Below are positions 27,358 through 35,841 of a stretch of DNA of 64,000 nt, one piece after another (positions within the stretch are counted from its first letter, which is position 1; each line of letters begins with the position of its first letter). A model generated the notes under the pieces. The model was not told the origin of the DNA and did not search any database. It saw only the letters and a program-made list of their open reading frames with translations. The position numbers and the translations under genes were made by a program. The stretch is from Algoriphagus aquimarinus (GTDB taxonomy: Bacteria; Bacteroidota; Bacteroidia; Cytophagales; Cyclobacteriaceae), in the NCBI RefSeq assembly GCF_007997215.1, contig NZ_VORW01000002.1:434001-498000 (forward strand), read 5' to 3'.

Positions 27358-27717
27358 TCAGTTATGCTTAAAAGCTCTCATTAGAAATGGAAAAAATGCA
27401 AAGGCGAGAATCACAGGGATAATGCCAGCGACGATGGCTAAATTCCCACTTGAAATCGCTGCTTTTACATTTAGGCTCGCAGCCATCGCAATCACCACAG
27501 GGATGTACATTTTATTCCAAAAATCGATACCTGAGATCATTTCATGTTTCCACCAGCCTTTTCGCTCAAATAATTCTTTGAGTAACATTAGAATGATCAT
27601 GGCAAAACCGACGCCGCCTACATTGGAATTTATACCAATGAGTTTACCTAGAAGCTCACCTAGCCACTGACCTAGCAGATATGAAAAGGAGAGAAGTGCT
27701 ACACCGTATATGAGCAT
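27358..27717 (-). CDS. madL: Malonate transporter subunit MadL
   Basis: 119 residues with about four membrane helices. It matches MadL: MLIYGVALLSFSYLLGQWLG, LIGINSNVGGVGFAMIILM and an AASLNVKAAISSGNLAI segment. The ATG shares one base with the stop of the synthetase gene (TGATG), so translation is coupled. It forms the malonate carrier together with MadM. Confidence 0.92.
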   Translation of the reverse strand: MLIYGVALLSFSYLLGQWLGELLGKLIGINSNVGGVGFAMIILMLLKELFERKGWWKHEMISGIDFWNKMYIPVVIAMAASLNVKAAISSGNLAIVAGIIPVILAFAFFPFLMRAFKHN

Positions 27718-29192
27718 CAGAAAAGTTTTTTCAAGTCATTTTTGGTCACTTTTCCCATGGCATTTCGTGGTAAATCTTCTATGAAAATATATTTACGTGG
27801 TGTCTTGTAGGCGGGCATTCGCTCACGCATCCATTGACTGAGTTGTTCTAGGTTTGGATTTTCTTCACAGACTAAAGCCGCGACTACCAGTTCTCCCCAT
27901 TCTTCATTTGGAATACCTAAGACTCCGCTATCCTTGATGCCTGGATAGGTACGCAAGACTTCTTCTATCTCCAAGGCTGAAATTTTGTATCCCCCAGATT
28001 TGATGATATCGATAGAATCCCGACCAAGAATCCTAAGATATCCATCTGTATTGACTGCAATATCTCCAGTAAGAAACCAGCCTTCGTCGGTGAATGCTTT
28101 CGCGGTGGATTCAGGCTTCCCCCAGTATTCTTTGAAGACTGAATCGCCTTTCACCTGAATTTCTCCGGGTTCTCCATCGGCTACCGGCTGATTATTTTCA
28201 TCTACTAATCTAAACTCTACACCAGGAAGTGGCTGACCAATATGGCCTGCTCTGCGTTCCCCGATATATGGATTGCTGATTGCCATTCCTATTTCGGTCA
28301 TTCCATAGCGCTCGAGTAAATAATGATCGGATATTTCTTTCCATTTTTCCATGACAGACACGGGCAGAGCTGCTGAACCTGAAATCATCAATCTGAATTT
28401 CGCCATGGCCGCAGTTAATTCTTTCTGCTCTGCAATGGATAGACTTTCGAATTCCGAAATCAATTTGAAATAGATCGTAGGCACTGCCATGAAGACATTG
28501 AGTTTGCCTTCTTTGAAAATTCTAAAAACCTCTTTTGCACTAAAAGGATTTAAGAATTGAACTGTAGCTCCAGACCAAAGCGCACAACATAGCACATTGA
28601 TAATTCCATGGACGTGATGAAGAGGGAGTATTTCAAGAATATAATCTTCGGATGTCCATTGCCAAGCTTTCACCAGTGTACTGATCTGCGATTCAATAAT
28701 TGCATGAGTAGTCAATACTCCTTTGGGAAGTGAGGTAGTGCCAGAAGTATAGAGGATCATTGCTCCTCGTGAAGGGTTAATTTCAGGAAGGGGAATGTTG
28801 GAGTCCGACTTCAGTTCTTCCAAACGTAAATATTTCGTGTTTGTATTTTCTTGATAGGGAAGTAGCAGCTCTTCAAATTCTGGTCCTACAATTAGATATC
28901 CGGCAGTTGTGTCTTCGATCACATATTTCAAAGAGGGAAACGGATAGGAAATACAGAGTGGAACGGCAATTCCTCCAGCTCTCCAAATGCCCCATTGGGT
29001 AGCTACATAGTCTATTCCGGGAGAAACTATGAAAGCAACTCTGGCTTCATTTAAATCAGAACGATCGTTAAGTAAAGCTTCACTGACACCATGGCTTTTT
29101 TCTAATAGATCTTGATAGGTATAGTTACCTTCAGAGTCAATTACGGCAGTTTTTGAAGGAAACTTAGAGGCGTTTGCTACAAGTTGAAGCAT
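27717..29192 (-). CDS. Malonyl-CoA synthetase-like acyl-CoA synthetase
   Basis: 491 residues, ANL superfamily. It has the phosphate loop YTSGTTSLPKG at 148-158, LPLHHVHGIINVLCCALWSG, the adenylate motif RYGMTEIGM, GWFLTGDIAV, and the C-terminal catalytic lysine in PRNAMGKVTK. These segments resemble MatB/ACSF3 malonyl-CoA synthetases, and the coupling to madLM supports malonate as substrate: malonate + CoA + ATP gives malonyl-CoA. No malonyl-CoA decarboxylase is encoded in this window, so the malonyl-CoA could feed fatty-acid synthesis or be decarboxylated elsewhere. Confidence 0.85.
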   Translation of the reverse strand: MLQLVANASKFPSKTAVIDSEGNYTYQDLLEKSHGVSEALLNDRSDLNEARVAFIVSPGIDYVATQWGIWRAGGIAVPLCISYPFPSLKYVIEDTTAGYLIVGPEFEELLLPYQENTNTKYLRLEELKSDSNIPLPEINPSRGAMILYTSGTTSLPKGVLTTHAIIESQISTLVKAWQWTSEDYILEILPLHHVHGIINVLCCALWSGATVQFLNPFSAKEVFRIFKEGKLNVFMAVPTIYFKLISEFESLSIAEQKELTAAMAKFRLMISGSAALPVSVMEKWKEISDHYLLERYGMTEIGMAISNPYIGERRAGHIGQPLPGVEFRLVDENNQPVADGEPGEIQVKGDSVFKEYWGKPESTAKAFTDEGWFLTGDIAVNTDGYLRILGRDSIDIIKSGGYKISALEIEEVLRTYPGIKDSGVLGIPNEEWGELVVAALVCEENPNLEQLSQWMRERMPAYKTPRKYIFIEDLPRNAMGKVTKNDLKKLF

Positions 29193-29346
29193 GAATAAAA
29201 CTTTATTGGGTTTTTATTTTTGGAATGGAAGATAAAAGCTAATGTTTAGAAATGAAAAAATAGTAGTTGATTTCAATCATAAATGAATTATGCTACTCTA
29301 AATCAGGTAATTGGAATAAGGAGTAATAAAAATATGAATTTTATTG

Positions 29347-29364
29347 GTTCTGTGTTTGCAGAAC
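29347..29364 (+). promoter_or_regulatory. Operator candidate over the -33 element
   Basis: GTTCTG-TGTTTG-CAGAAC, a perfect 6-bp inverted repeat with a 6-base spacer. The spacer contains the TTTG of the -33 promoter element. A dimeric MarR/GbsR regulator bound here would block transcription of its own gene and of the efflux operon downstream. Confidence 0.6.
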
Positions 29365-29387
29365 TAACTGAACTTTGTTTACCTTTG
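29355..29387 (+). promoter_or_regulatory. Bacteroidota-type promoter of the efflux operon
   Basis: TTTG at 29355-29358 and TACCTTTG at 29380-29387, separated by 21 bases. This fits the TTTG-N19-21-TAnnTTTG consensus exactly. It decides the regulator start: the in-frame ATG at 29375 lies inside the promoter, so the ATG at 29423 must be used, leaving a leader of roughly 30 bases. Confidence 0.75.
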
Positions 29388-29422
29388 GTCCGTTACTAGC
29401 CCATAACCCAAATACATTGAAT

Positions 29423-29884
29423 ATGGTATTGACTGAAAAACACAAGGAACTGATCGAGAGAATCGGAGTTTTCCATGAGCATAAAGGTATGCAGCCATTA
29501 GTTGGTAGAATTATCGGATTGCTATTGGTTCACGAAGAAGGTGAAGTTTCTTTTGATGAAATCGTAGAGCAGCTCGGTGTTAGTAAAAGTGCTGTGAGTA
29601 ATGCTTTGACTTTTCTACAGGCAAAAGACAGGTGTATATACTCTACTCGGCCTGGCGACAGAAAGCGATATTTTGCCTTGAAGTTGAGCGATTGGAGAGA
29701 GGATTTTGCAAAGGAACTAGAGAACATCGCAGAAATTCAAAAATTCATCGATCAAGTGTTAGAAGTAAGAACTGAAAAGAATCATGAATTCAATTGCAAA
29801 ATGAAGGATTTCTCTGATTTCCTGGGCTTTTTCAAAAAAGAAATTCCAGCCTTGTTTGAACGATTTAAAAAGCAACAAGCTTAA
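29423..29884 (+). CDS. MarR/GbsR-type transcriptional regulator
   Basis: 153 residues. A winged helix occupies about 20-85 (PLVGRIIGLLLVHEEGEVSFDEIVEQL, GVSKSAVSNALTFLQ, and the wing STRPGDRKRYF). A C-terminal helical dimerisation region follows. The GVSKSAVS recognition helix and GRIIGLLL opening are typical of the GbsR-like branch that controls efflux pumps in Bacteroidota. It is the first gene of an operon with TolC, adaptor, RND pump and an ACP-like protein, and an inverted repeat overlaps its own promoter. Probable local repressor. Confidence 0.88.
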   Translation: MVLTEKHKELIERIGVFHEHKGMQPLVGRIIGLLLVHEEGEVSFDEIVEQLGVSKSAVSNALTFLQAKDRCIYSTRPGDRKRYFALKLSDWREDFAKELENIAEIQKFIDQVLEVRTEKNHEFNCKMKDFSDFLGFFKKEIPALFERFKKQQA

Positions 29885-29916
29885 AAAAATTTAACTATTA
29901 AGTTCATAAAAAACAG

Positions 29917-29945
29917 AACCAACTATATATTTTATAACCAACTAT
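29917..29945. repeat. Direct repeat before tolC
   Basis: Two exact copies of AACCAACTAT at 29917-29926 and 29936-29945, a spacing of 19 bases, in the 70-base gap between the regulator and tolC genes. The helical spacing (close to two turns) suggests a second protein-binding site, but this is inference. Confidence 0.4.
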
Positions 29946-29954
29946 TATTCAGAC

Positions 29955-31322
29955 ATGTTAAAGAAGTATTTAACGTATGCATTTTTCTTAATAGCTCCAG
30001 TAATGGCTATGGGGCAGGAAACAGTGCCGGAATTTACCCTTCCAGATACGCTTACATTGAAAGAGAGTATTCAGATCGGTTTGGAAAACAATCGAACGCT
30101 GAAGAAAGCCATACTTGATGAAGAGAAGGCTAAGTATCAGAGAAATGAAATAAGAGGAGCTGGTCTTCCGCAGTTTTCTGCTTACGGGCAGTACAGCAAC
30201 TTCTTGGATGTATTCCCGCAGGCAGTGCCAGGAGGGATTTTTGGAGGAGACCCTAATGAACTTCAGGTGATTTCTTTAGGTGTTCCTCAGTCCTTAAAAG
30301 CTGGGTTTGAGTTGAATCAGTTGATTTTTAGTAATTCCTATTTGATAGGTTTGAAAGCTGCAAAAACAGGGGAGGAGTTTTACAGAATTTTGTCTGAACA
30401 ATCTGAACAAGATGTAATTCACGAGATCACTATGAATTACCTAGGAGTGATTCAATTGGAACTTCAGAAGGAAAATTTGCAGGCAAATATCGACCAGCTA
30501 CAAAGCCTTGAGAAAATACTTCAATCACAATACGACAATGATCTAGCACGTAAGGTGGATCTAAACCGTGTGAAGGTGAACTTGACTTCCATTCGAAGTG
30601 AATTGGATAACCTTGAGATTTCAATTTTTCAGCAAGAAGGTTATTTGAAGTTATTGATGGGCATTCCGATAGATACTGAGATTAATCTTGATCAATCAGT
30701 AGCGGATATGGATGAGAAAGTGAAAGATTTCCAAATTCAGGATTTCAACATTTTTGATAGAAAAGATATTCAGGTTCTGGGCATTCAGGAGCAGTTGTAT
30801 GAGTACGAATACAAAAATATCAAAGCGGCTCATCAGCCTCAATTGGTTGGATTTGCTGATTTCAACAAGAATGCTTTCTCTCAGAATTTTGATTTTCTAA
30901 GCCAGAACAAAGTTTGGTTTCAGGGATTTTTAATCGGCTTGAAATTACAGATTCCTATTTTCGATGGGATGCAAACCAAATACAAAGCTGCTCAATCAAA
31001 AGTCAATGCTCAACAGTTAAACCTTGATCGTCGTCAAGCAGAAGATGCAGCAGAACTGGAATACAAAAATGCACTAAACAAATACTACAATTCACTGAAT
31101 ACTCTGGCTGCTCTGGATAGCAATTTAGATCTCGCAGATGATGTGTTTAGCGAAACAACCTTGCTTTACAAAGAGGGATTAAGTCCACTTACGGATTTGC
31201 TGGATGCTGAGACCACGCAGAGACAAGCAAAAGCCAACTACAACAATCAAATAATACAGGTTCGGATCGCTCAATTGGAGATTCTGAATTCAACTGGAAA
31301 AATATCTAATCTTTTATTGTAA
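29955..31322 (+). CDS. TolC-family outer-membrane efflux protein
   Basis: 455 residues with a signal peptide (MLKKYLTYAFFLIAPVMAMGQ). The mature part opens with LTLKESIQIGLENNRTLKKA and has the second-repeat motif ALLYKEGLSPLTDLLDAETTQRQA-like end (LLYKEGLSPLTDLLDAE). It is the outer-membrane channel of the regulator-linked efflux system. The adaptor gene starts 123 bases downstream; that gap contains a short coupled ORF. Confidence 0.93.
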   Translation: MLKKYLTYAFFLIAPVMAMGQETVPEFTLPDTLTLKESIQIGLENNRTLKKAILDEEKAKYQRNEIRGAGLPQFSAYGQYSNFLDVFPQAVPGGIFGGDPNELQVISLGVPQSLKAGFELNQLIFSNSYLIGLKAAKTGEEFYRILSEQSEQDVIHEITMNYLGVIQLELQKENLQANIDQLQSLEKILQSQYDNDLARKVDLNRVKVNLTSIRSELDNLEISIFQQEGYLKLLMGIPIDTEINLDQSVADMDEKVKDFQIQDFNIFDRKDIQVLGIQEQLYEYEYKNIKAAHQPQLVGFADFNKNAFSQNFDFLSQNKVWFQGFLIGLKLQIPIFDGMQTKYKAAQSKVNAQQLNLDRRQAEDAAELEYKNALNKYYNSLNTLAALDSNLDLADDVFSETTLLYKEGLSPLTDLLDAETTQRQAKANYNNQIIQVRIAQLEILNSTGKISNLLL

Positions 31323-31341
31323 CCGAAAACTCAAACCAACA

Positions 31342-31449
31342 ATGAAATCGAGCATGTCTCAGGCGCTCCACACTGGGATTGTTTTCAGACCTACGAGATT
31401 TCTTCCGATAGCTATTGGGATGACCATAAAAACACATTTAAACACATGA
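31342..31449 (+). CDS. Possible coupled mini-ORF, copy 1
   Basis: A 35-codon frame beginning MKSSMSQALHTG and ending just into the adaptor gene: its TGA overlaps the adaptor ATG (ATGA). A second frame with the same 12-base opening (ATGAAATCGAGC) and the same ATGA ending lies before the ACP-like gene at 35728. The encoded peptides otherwise diverge. It may be a translated leader that couples expression, or a remnant of a dispersed repeat. No family recognised. Confidence 0.45.
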   Translation: MKSSMSQALHTGIVFRPTRFLPIAIGMTIKTHLNT

Positions 31450-32498
31450 AAAAGTTAATCATCGTAGCCCTGCTCCTTGTAGGAGTGAGTGCTGTAGCTT
31501 TTACGCTATATACTAATAAGGCAGAAATGAACGAAGCTGCTACACTTGCCATGAAATCCAGCGAATACATCTCGGTGACTGTGGAGAAGGTGGAGGAGAA
31601 AACTGTCAACAGAAATTTTCAAGCAAACGGAGTTTTTGAGCCATCTCAGGAATTGAAACTCATGTCTGAGACTTCTGGAGCGATTGTCAAGATCCAAAGA
31701 AGAAAAGGTGATTATGTACGTAAAGGTGATTTACTGGTACAGATTGATGACCGTCTAATCCGCTCTGAATATACTATTGCGAAACTGAATAGAGATCAAG
31801 CAGAGAAAGACTTGAAGCGCTTTGAAAACCTAGCGACAACTGATGCAATCACTAAGAAGCAATTGGAAGAAAATGAGAATGCTTTCAAAATCGCTGATGC
31901 TCAATTAGGAGCATTGAAGAAAAGACTGGATGATACGCAGGTGACTGCGCCGATTGCTGGCTTTATCAACGAAGACTATTACGAGTTGGGAACCTTGGTA
32001 AGTCCTGGTATGCCACTGGCAGATATCATCAATAAGAACCCATTGAAATTAGTAGTGAATGTCACAGAAACTGAAATCGCCAAAGTAAATAAAGGTGATC
32101 AGATCGCAGTAAGAGTGAATGCAATGTCTACTCAGGAATTCACAGGAAAAGTGAATTTCATCTCCGATATGGCTGATGCTTCATTTAAATATGAAGTAGA
32201 GTTGACCATGAACAGCAAAAATCAAGATCAAATCAAGCCAGGTATGTTTGGAACAGCTCAGTTTGAATTTTCTCAGGAAGAAAAAGTACTGAAGATTGAC
32301 AGAAAATCTATCTCAGGAAGCTTGAAAGATCCAGGAGTTTACTTGATCAAAGACGGAGTAGCGGTTTATCAGAAAGTGAAAATCAATCCTTTGGATGATG
32401 GAACTGTAGAGATTTTGGAAGGTCTAAAAGCCGGTGACGAAGTGATCGCTTCAGGTTTGATCAATGTGAAAGAGGGGACAAAAGTCAAAGTTCAGTAA
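31446..32498 (+). CDS. Efflux adaptor (RND MFP, HlyD-type)
   Basis: 350 residues with one N-terminal hydrophobic anchor (about 4-20) and no lipobox. Domains: barrel-sandwich halves (LMSETSGAIVKIQRRKGDYV and QVTAPIAGFINEDYYELG), a short coiled hairpin between them, beta barrel (LKLVVNVTETEIAKVNKGD) and membrane-proximal domain. It links the RND pump 3 bases downstream to TolC. Translation probably benefits from the mini-ORF whose stop overlaps this ATG. Confidence 0.93.
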   Translation: MKKLIIVALLLVGVSAVAFTLYTNKAEMNEAATLAMKSSEYISVTVEKVEEKTVNRNFQANGVFEPSQELKLMSETSGAIVKIQRRKGDYVRKGDLLVQIDDRLIRSEYTIAKLNRDQAEKDLKRFENLATTDAITKKQLEENENAFKIADAQLGALKKRLDDTQVTAPIAGFINEDYYELGTLVSPGMPLADIINKNPLKLVVNVTETEIAKVNKGDQIAVRVNAMSTQEFTGKVNFISDMADASFKYEVELTMNSKNQDQIKPGMFGTAQFEFSQEEKVLKIDRKSISGSLKDPGVYLIKDGVAVYQKVKINPLDDGTVEILEGLKAGDEVIASGLINVKEGTKVKVQ

Positions 32499-32501
32499 AC
32501 T

Positions 32502-35500
32502 ATGCAAATCACTAAAATATCAATACAACGGTCGACCATGGTGGTTGTACTGTTTACCGTACTGACATTGCTGGGAATTTTTTCCTATTCACAGCTTTCA
32601 TACGAGCTTTTGCCAAAGATGGAAACCAATGTGGTAACCATTGCTACAGTGTATCCAGGAGCTGCTCCTTCCGAGGTGGAAACTTCTGTAACTAAGAAAA
32701 TTGAGGATGCGGTTGCTTCTTTGGAAGGGATCAAATCCATGAATTCCATCTCTCAGGAAAGTATTTCCATCATTACGATCGAACTGGAAGCCGGAGAAGA
32801 TGTGGATTATTCCATGCAGGATGCGCAGCGAAAGATCAATGCAATCCTAGGAGATCTTCCTGATGATGCAGATCCTCCAAGTTTGGGCAAGTTTGACTTG
32901 GACGATTTACCGATCATGCAGTTGGCGGTTTATTCTAATCTGAATCCTTCGGACTTTTATGATTTGATCAAGAACAAGATTCAGCCTTCATTGGCTCAGA
33001 TCAAAGGTGTAGCTCAAGTGAATATGTTGGGTGGTACAGAGCGTGAGATCAAAGTAAACTTGGATAGAAACAAACTGGACGCATACGGTATTTCACCGAT
33101 TTCTGTAGCTCAGACTATCAATGCAAGTAATCTTGATTTTCCTACTGGCCGATTGAAAGATAATGAAGGACAGGTTTTGATCCGTCTTGCGGGTAAATTC
33201 CAAAATATTCAGGACATAGAGAATTTGGTGATTGCTTATCGCGAGGATGAATCTCCGATTCAACTGAAAGAAGTAGCAGAGGTAGAAGATTCTTACAAAG
33301 AAGAGGATATCCTAACTAGGTTAAATGGCAAATCAGCGATTGGTCTGACTGTTCAAAAGCAATCTGATGCTAATGCAGTGGAGGTATCTGAAATTTTGGA
33401 ACATGAGCTTCATATCCTTGAGCAGAGTTATGCTTCAGAAGGGGTTTCTTTCCAGATATCTCAAAATACCTCTGAATTTACTTTGGAAGCTGCGAATGAC
33501 GTAATCAAGGATTTGATTATAGCTATTGTGTTAGTGGCTTTGATTATGCTCTTGTTTCTACACAGTATCCGTAATGCGATCATCGTAATGGTGGCTGTGC
33601 CAGCATCGATTGTGGCGACATTTACTGTGATGTTTCTGGCTGGTTTTACACTGAACTTGATGTCTTTGCTAGCACTATCACTTGTGGTAGGCATTCTGGT
33701 GGATGATGCTATTGTGGTTATTGAAAACATCTATCGTCACCTGGAAATGGGTAAAACTATAGCCCAGGCTTCTTATGATGGTATTCGTGAAATCGGTTCT
33801 ACAGTAGTATCGATTACTTTGGTGATCATCGTGGTATTCGTGCCGCTTGCAATGACTGGAGGGTTAATTGGAGGTATATTATCTCAGTTCAGTATCACAG
33901 TAGCCACGGCAACTTTGATCAGTTTACTGGTTGCATTTACCTTAATTCCTCTGCTCACATCGAGGTTCTCGAAGCTGGAACATTTGGACAAAAATTCCTT
34001 CTTTGGAAAAATCGTCTATGGTTTTGAAGCTGGTTTAGACGCTTTCGTGGATTGGTTAGTTGGGATTTTGAGATGGGGTTTTGCACACAAGGCTGTGTTA
34101 TTAGGTTTGACATTCATACTCTTTATTTCTTCTTTCTTCCTAGTGATCAAAGGCTTTATCGGTTCTGAATTCGTTTCTGAAGGTGATAGAGGAGAATTCT
34201 TGCTTAGACTGGAGCTTCCAAAAGATGCGACGCTAGAGCAGACCAACTTTAAAACCCGGGAAGTGGAGGATTACCTGAGAACGTTACCAGAAGTCACTGA
34301 GGTGTTTACTACAGTAGGTGTGGCCTCTGGTCAATTTACAGGATCGCAATCTTCTCCGTTTACTTCTGAGATATTGGTGAAACTTGTTGGTCCAGAATAT
34401 AGAACTATGTCAGGTCCTGACTACGCTAGGAATCTAGAGAATTACTTGGAAGAAAATATTACAGGAGCCGAATATACTGGTGTTCCGATTTCTATCATGG
34501 GTACTGCGAATGATGCACCTATTCAAGTAATTGTTTCAGGGCCAGATAAGGATTCCATACGTCTGGTTTCAGAGAAAATCGAAGCCATATTAGCCGGTTT
34601 AAAAGGCACCCGAAAAATCGAAAGCTCTCTTGAAGACGGTAATCCTGAAATTAGAGTAGAAGTGGATCGTTATAAAATGAATGAGCTTGGACTATCTATG
34701 GACATGGTAGGTGGAGCACTTCAAGTAGCTTTTAATGGTAACGATGATTCTAAATACACTGACGGAGACTACGAATATGACATCTTGGTGAAGTTGAATG
34801 AATTCGATAGAAGATCAATTTCTGATGTTCAAAACCTTACGTTCCTAAATAGAAATGGAAAACTGGTAAAGCTAGAGCAGTTTGCAACAGTAAATCAGTC
34901 TGAAGGTCCAATTAAGTTGGAGAGAAGAGATCGTGTTTCTTCGGTCAAAATCACCTCTCAGGTTGCCGGTGTTCCTTCCGGAACGGTAGGTGCGGAATTG
35001 ACTGCCGCGATAGATGCGATGACACTTCCACAGCAGGTACAGATCAACTATGACGGTGATATGAAAAACCAAAGTGAGGGTTTTGGATCCTTGGGAATAG
35101 CGCTTTTGGCCTCCATCATTTTGATTTACCTGATCATGGTGGGATTGTATGATTCTTATGTCTATCCACTAGTGGTGATGTTCTCTCTACCGATGGCTTT
35201 GATAGGATCCTTACTCGCTTTGGCACTGACTAAAGGAACGTTAAGTATCTTCTCTATCATGGGTCTGATCATGTTGATGGGTCTGGTAGCTAAGAATGCT
35301 ATTCTGCTAGTCGATTTCACGAATCAGTTAAAAGAAGCTGGAGTTGAAGTGAAGGACGCACTTGAAAAAGCAGTGAAGATCCGATTTCGTCCGATTCTGA
35401 TGACTACGATAGCGATGGTGATTGGTATGATGCCGATTGCTTTGGCTACCGGTGCTGGTGCAGAGTGGAAAAACAGCTTAGCCTGGGTGATCATCGGAGG

Positions 35501-35660
35501 ATTGCTTTCCTCTATGTTCCTGACTTTGATCGTTGTGCCTGTGATCTATTATCTGTTCGACAGATTTATGGTGAAAATAGGTAAGAGCGAAAAGAAGGTA
35601 ATAGAGCTTGAAGACACAAATATTGAAGAGTTTGAGTCTGAAGCAGCCGCTTACGTTTAG
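32502..35660 (+). CDS. RND efflux permease (HAE1-type)
   Basis: 1052 residues, normal AcrB length. It has FSYSQLSYELLPKMETNVV at the first periplasmic entry, and all canonical proton-relay residues: D401-D402 in GILVDDAIVVIEN (TM4) and K931 in GLVAKNAILLVDF (TM10). It starts 3 bases after the adaptor stop. Unlike the pump at 3587-6856, no insert is seen in the central loop. Probably a proton-driven multidrug or small-molecule exporter; substrate unknown. Confidence 0.95.
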   Translation: MQITKISIQRSTMVVVLFTVLTLLGIFSYSQLSYELLPKMETNVVTIATVYPGAAPSEVETSVTKKIEDAVASLEGIKSMNSISQESISIITIELEAGEDVDYSMQDAQRKINAILGDLPDDADPPSLGKFDLDDLPIMQLAVYSNLNPSDFYDLIKNKIQPSLAQIKGVAQVNMLGGTEREIKVNLDRNKLDAYGISPISVAQTINASNLDFPTGRLKDNEGQVLIRLAGKFQNIQDIENLVIAYREDESPIQLKEVAEVEDSYKEEDILTRLNGKSAIGLTVQKQSDANAVEVSEILEHELHILEQSYASEGVSFQISQNTSEFTLEAANDVIKDLIIAIVLVALIMLLFLHSIRNAIIVMVAVPASIVATFTVMFLAGFTLNLMSLLALSLVVGILVDDAIVVIENIYRHLEMGKTIAQASYDGIREIGSTVVSITLVIIVVFVPLAMTGGLIGGILSQFSITVATATLISLLVAFTLIPLLTSRFSKLEHLDKNSFFGKIVYGFEAGLDAFVDWLVGILRWGFAHKAVLLGLTFILFISSFFLVIKGFIGSEFVSEGDRGEFLLRLELPKDATLEQTNFKTREVEDYLRTLPEVTEVFTTVGVASGQFTGSQSSPFTSEILVKLVGPEYRTMSGPDYARNLENYLEENITGAEYTGVPISIMGTANDAPIQVIVSGPDKDSIRLVSEKIEAILAGLKGTRKIESSLEDGNPEIRVEVDRYKMNELGLSMDMVGGALQVAFNGNDDSKYTDGDYEYDILVKLNEFDRRSISDVQNLTFLNRNGKLVKLEQFATVNQSEGPIKLERRDRVSSVKITSQVAGVPSGTVGAELTAAIDAMTLPQQVQINYDGDMKNQSEGFGSLGIALLASIILIYLIMVGLYDSYVYPLVVMFSLPMALIGSLLALALTKGTLSIFSIMGLIMLMGLVAKNAILLVDFTNQLKEAGVEVKDALEKAVKIRFRPILMTTIAMVIGMMPIALATGAGAEWKNSLAWVIIGGLLSSMFLTLIVVPVIYYLFDRFMVKIGKSEKKVIELEDTNIEEFESEAAAYV

Positions 35661-35678
35661 ACTAAAATTGAATACAGG

Positions 35679-35709
35679 ACCCTTGCTGGTCAGCAAGATT
35701 TGCAAGGGT
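35679..35709 (+). promoter_or_regulatory. Mutually exclusive hairpins after RND gene
   Basis: Two stems compete for the same bases: CTTGCTG / CAGCAAG (35682-35697) and ACCCTTGC / GCAAGGGT (35679-35709, followed by TATTT). The geometry resembles an attenuator (anti-terminator versus weak terminator). It sits between the pump and the mini-ORF/ACP-like pair, where it could set their relative expression. Confidence 0.4.
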
Positions 35710-35727
35710 TATTTAACTACATACCCG

Positions 35728-35841
35728 ATGAAATCGAGCCTGCTTTATGCAGACAGGCATGTCGTTTCCGACACGCACCGCTATGATTATAAACCATGCG
35801 AGATTCCATGTGGCCATAAAAAAACAATAATAATCACATGA
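35728..35841 (+). CDS. Possible coupled mini-ORF, copy 2
   Basis: A 37-codon frame beginning MKSSLLYADRHVV and containing PCEIPCGHKK. Its TGA overlaps the ATG of the ACP-like gene (ATGA). It shares the opening 12 bases and the coupled ending with the frame at 31342. The 5' part can fold into small hairpins (CTGC/GCAG at 35740-35752 and GTCG/CGAC at 35761-35772). Translated leader or repeat remnant; no family recognised. Confidence 0.45.
   Translation: MKSSLLYADRHVVSDTHRYDYKPCEIPCGHKKTIIIT

Noticed and set aside
26707..27384. 225-codon plus-strand frame opposite madM
   Set aside because: Antisense shadow of a hydrophobic gene; no independent signature.
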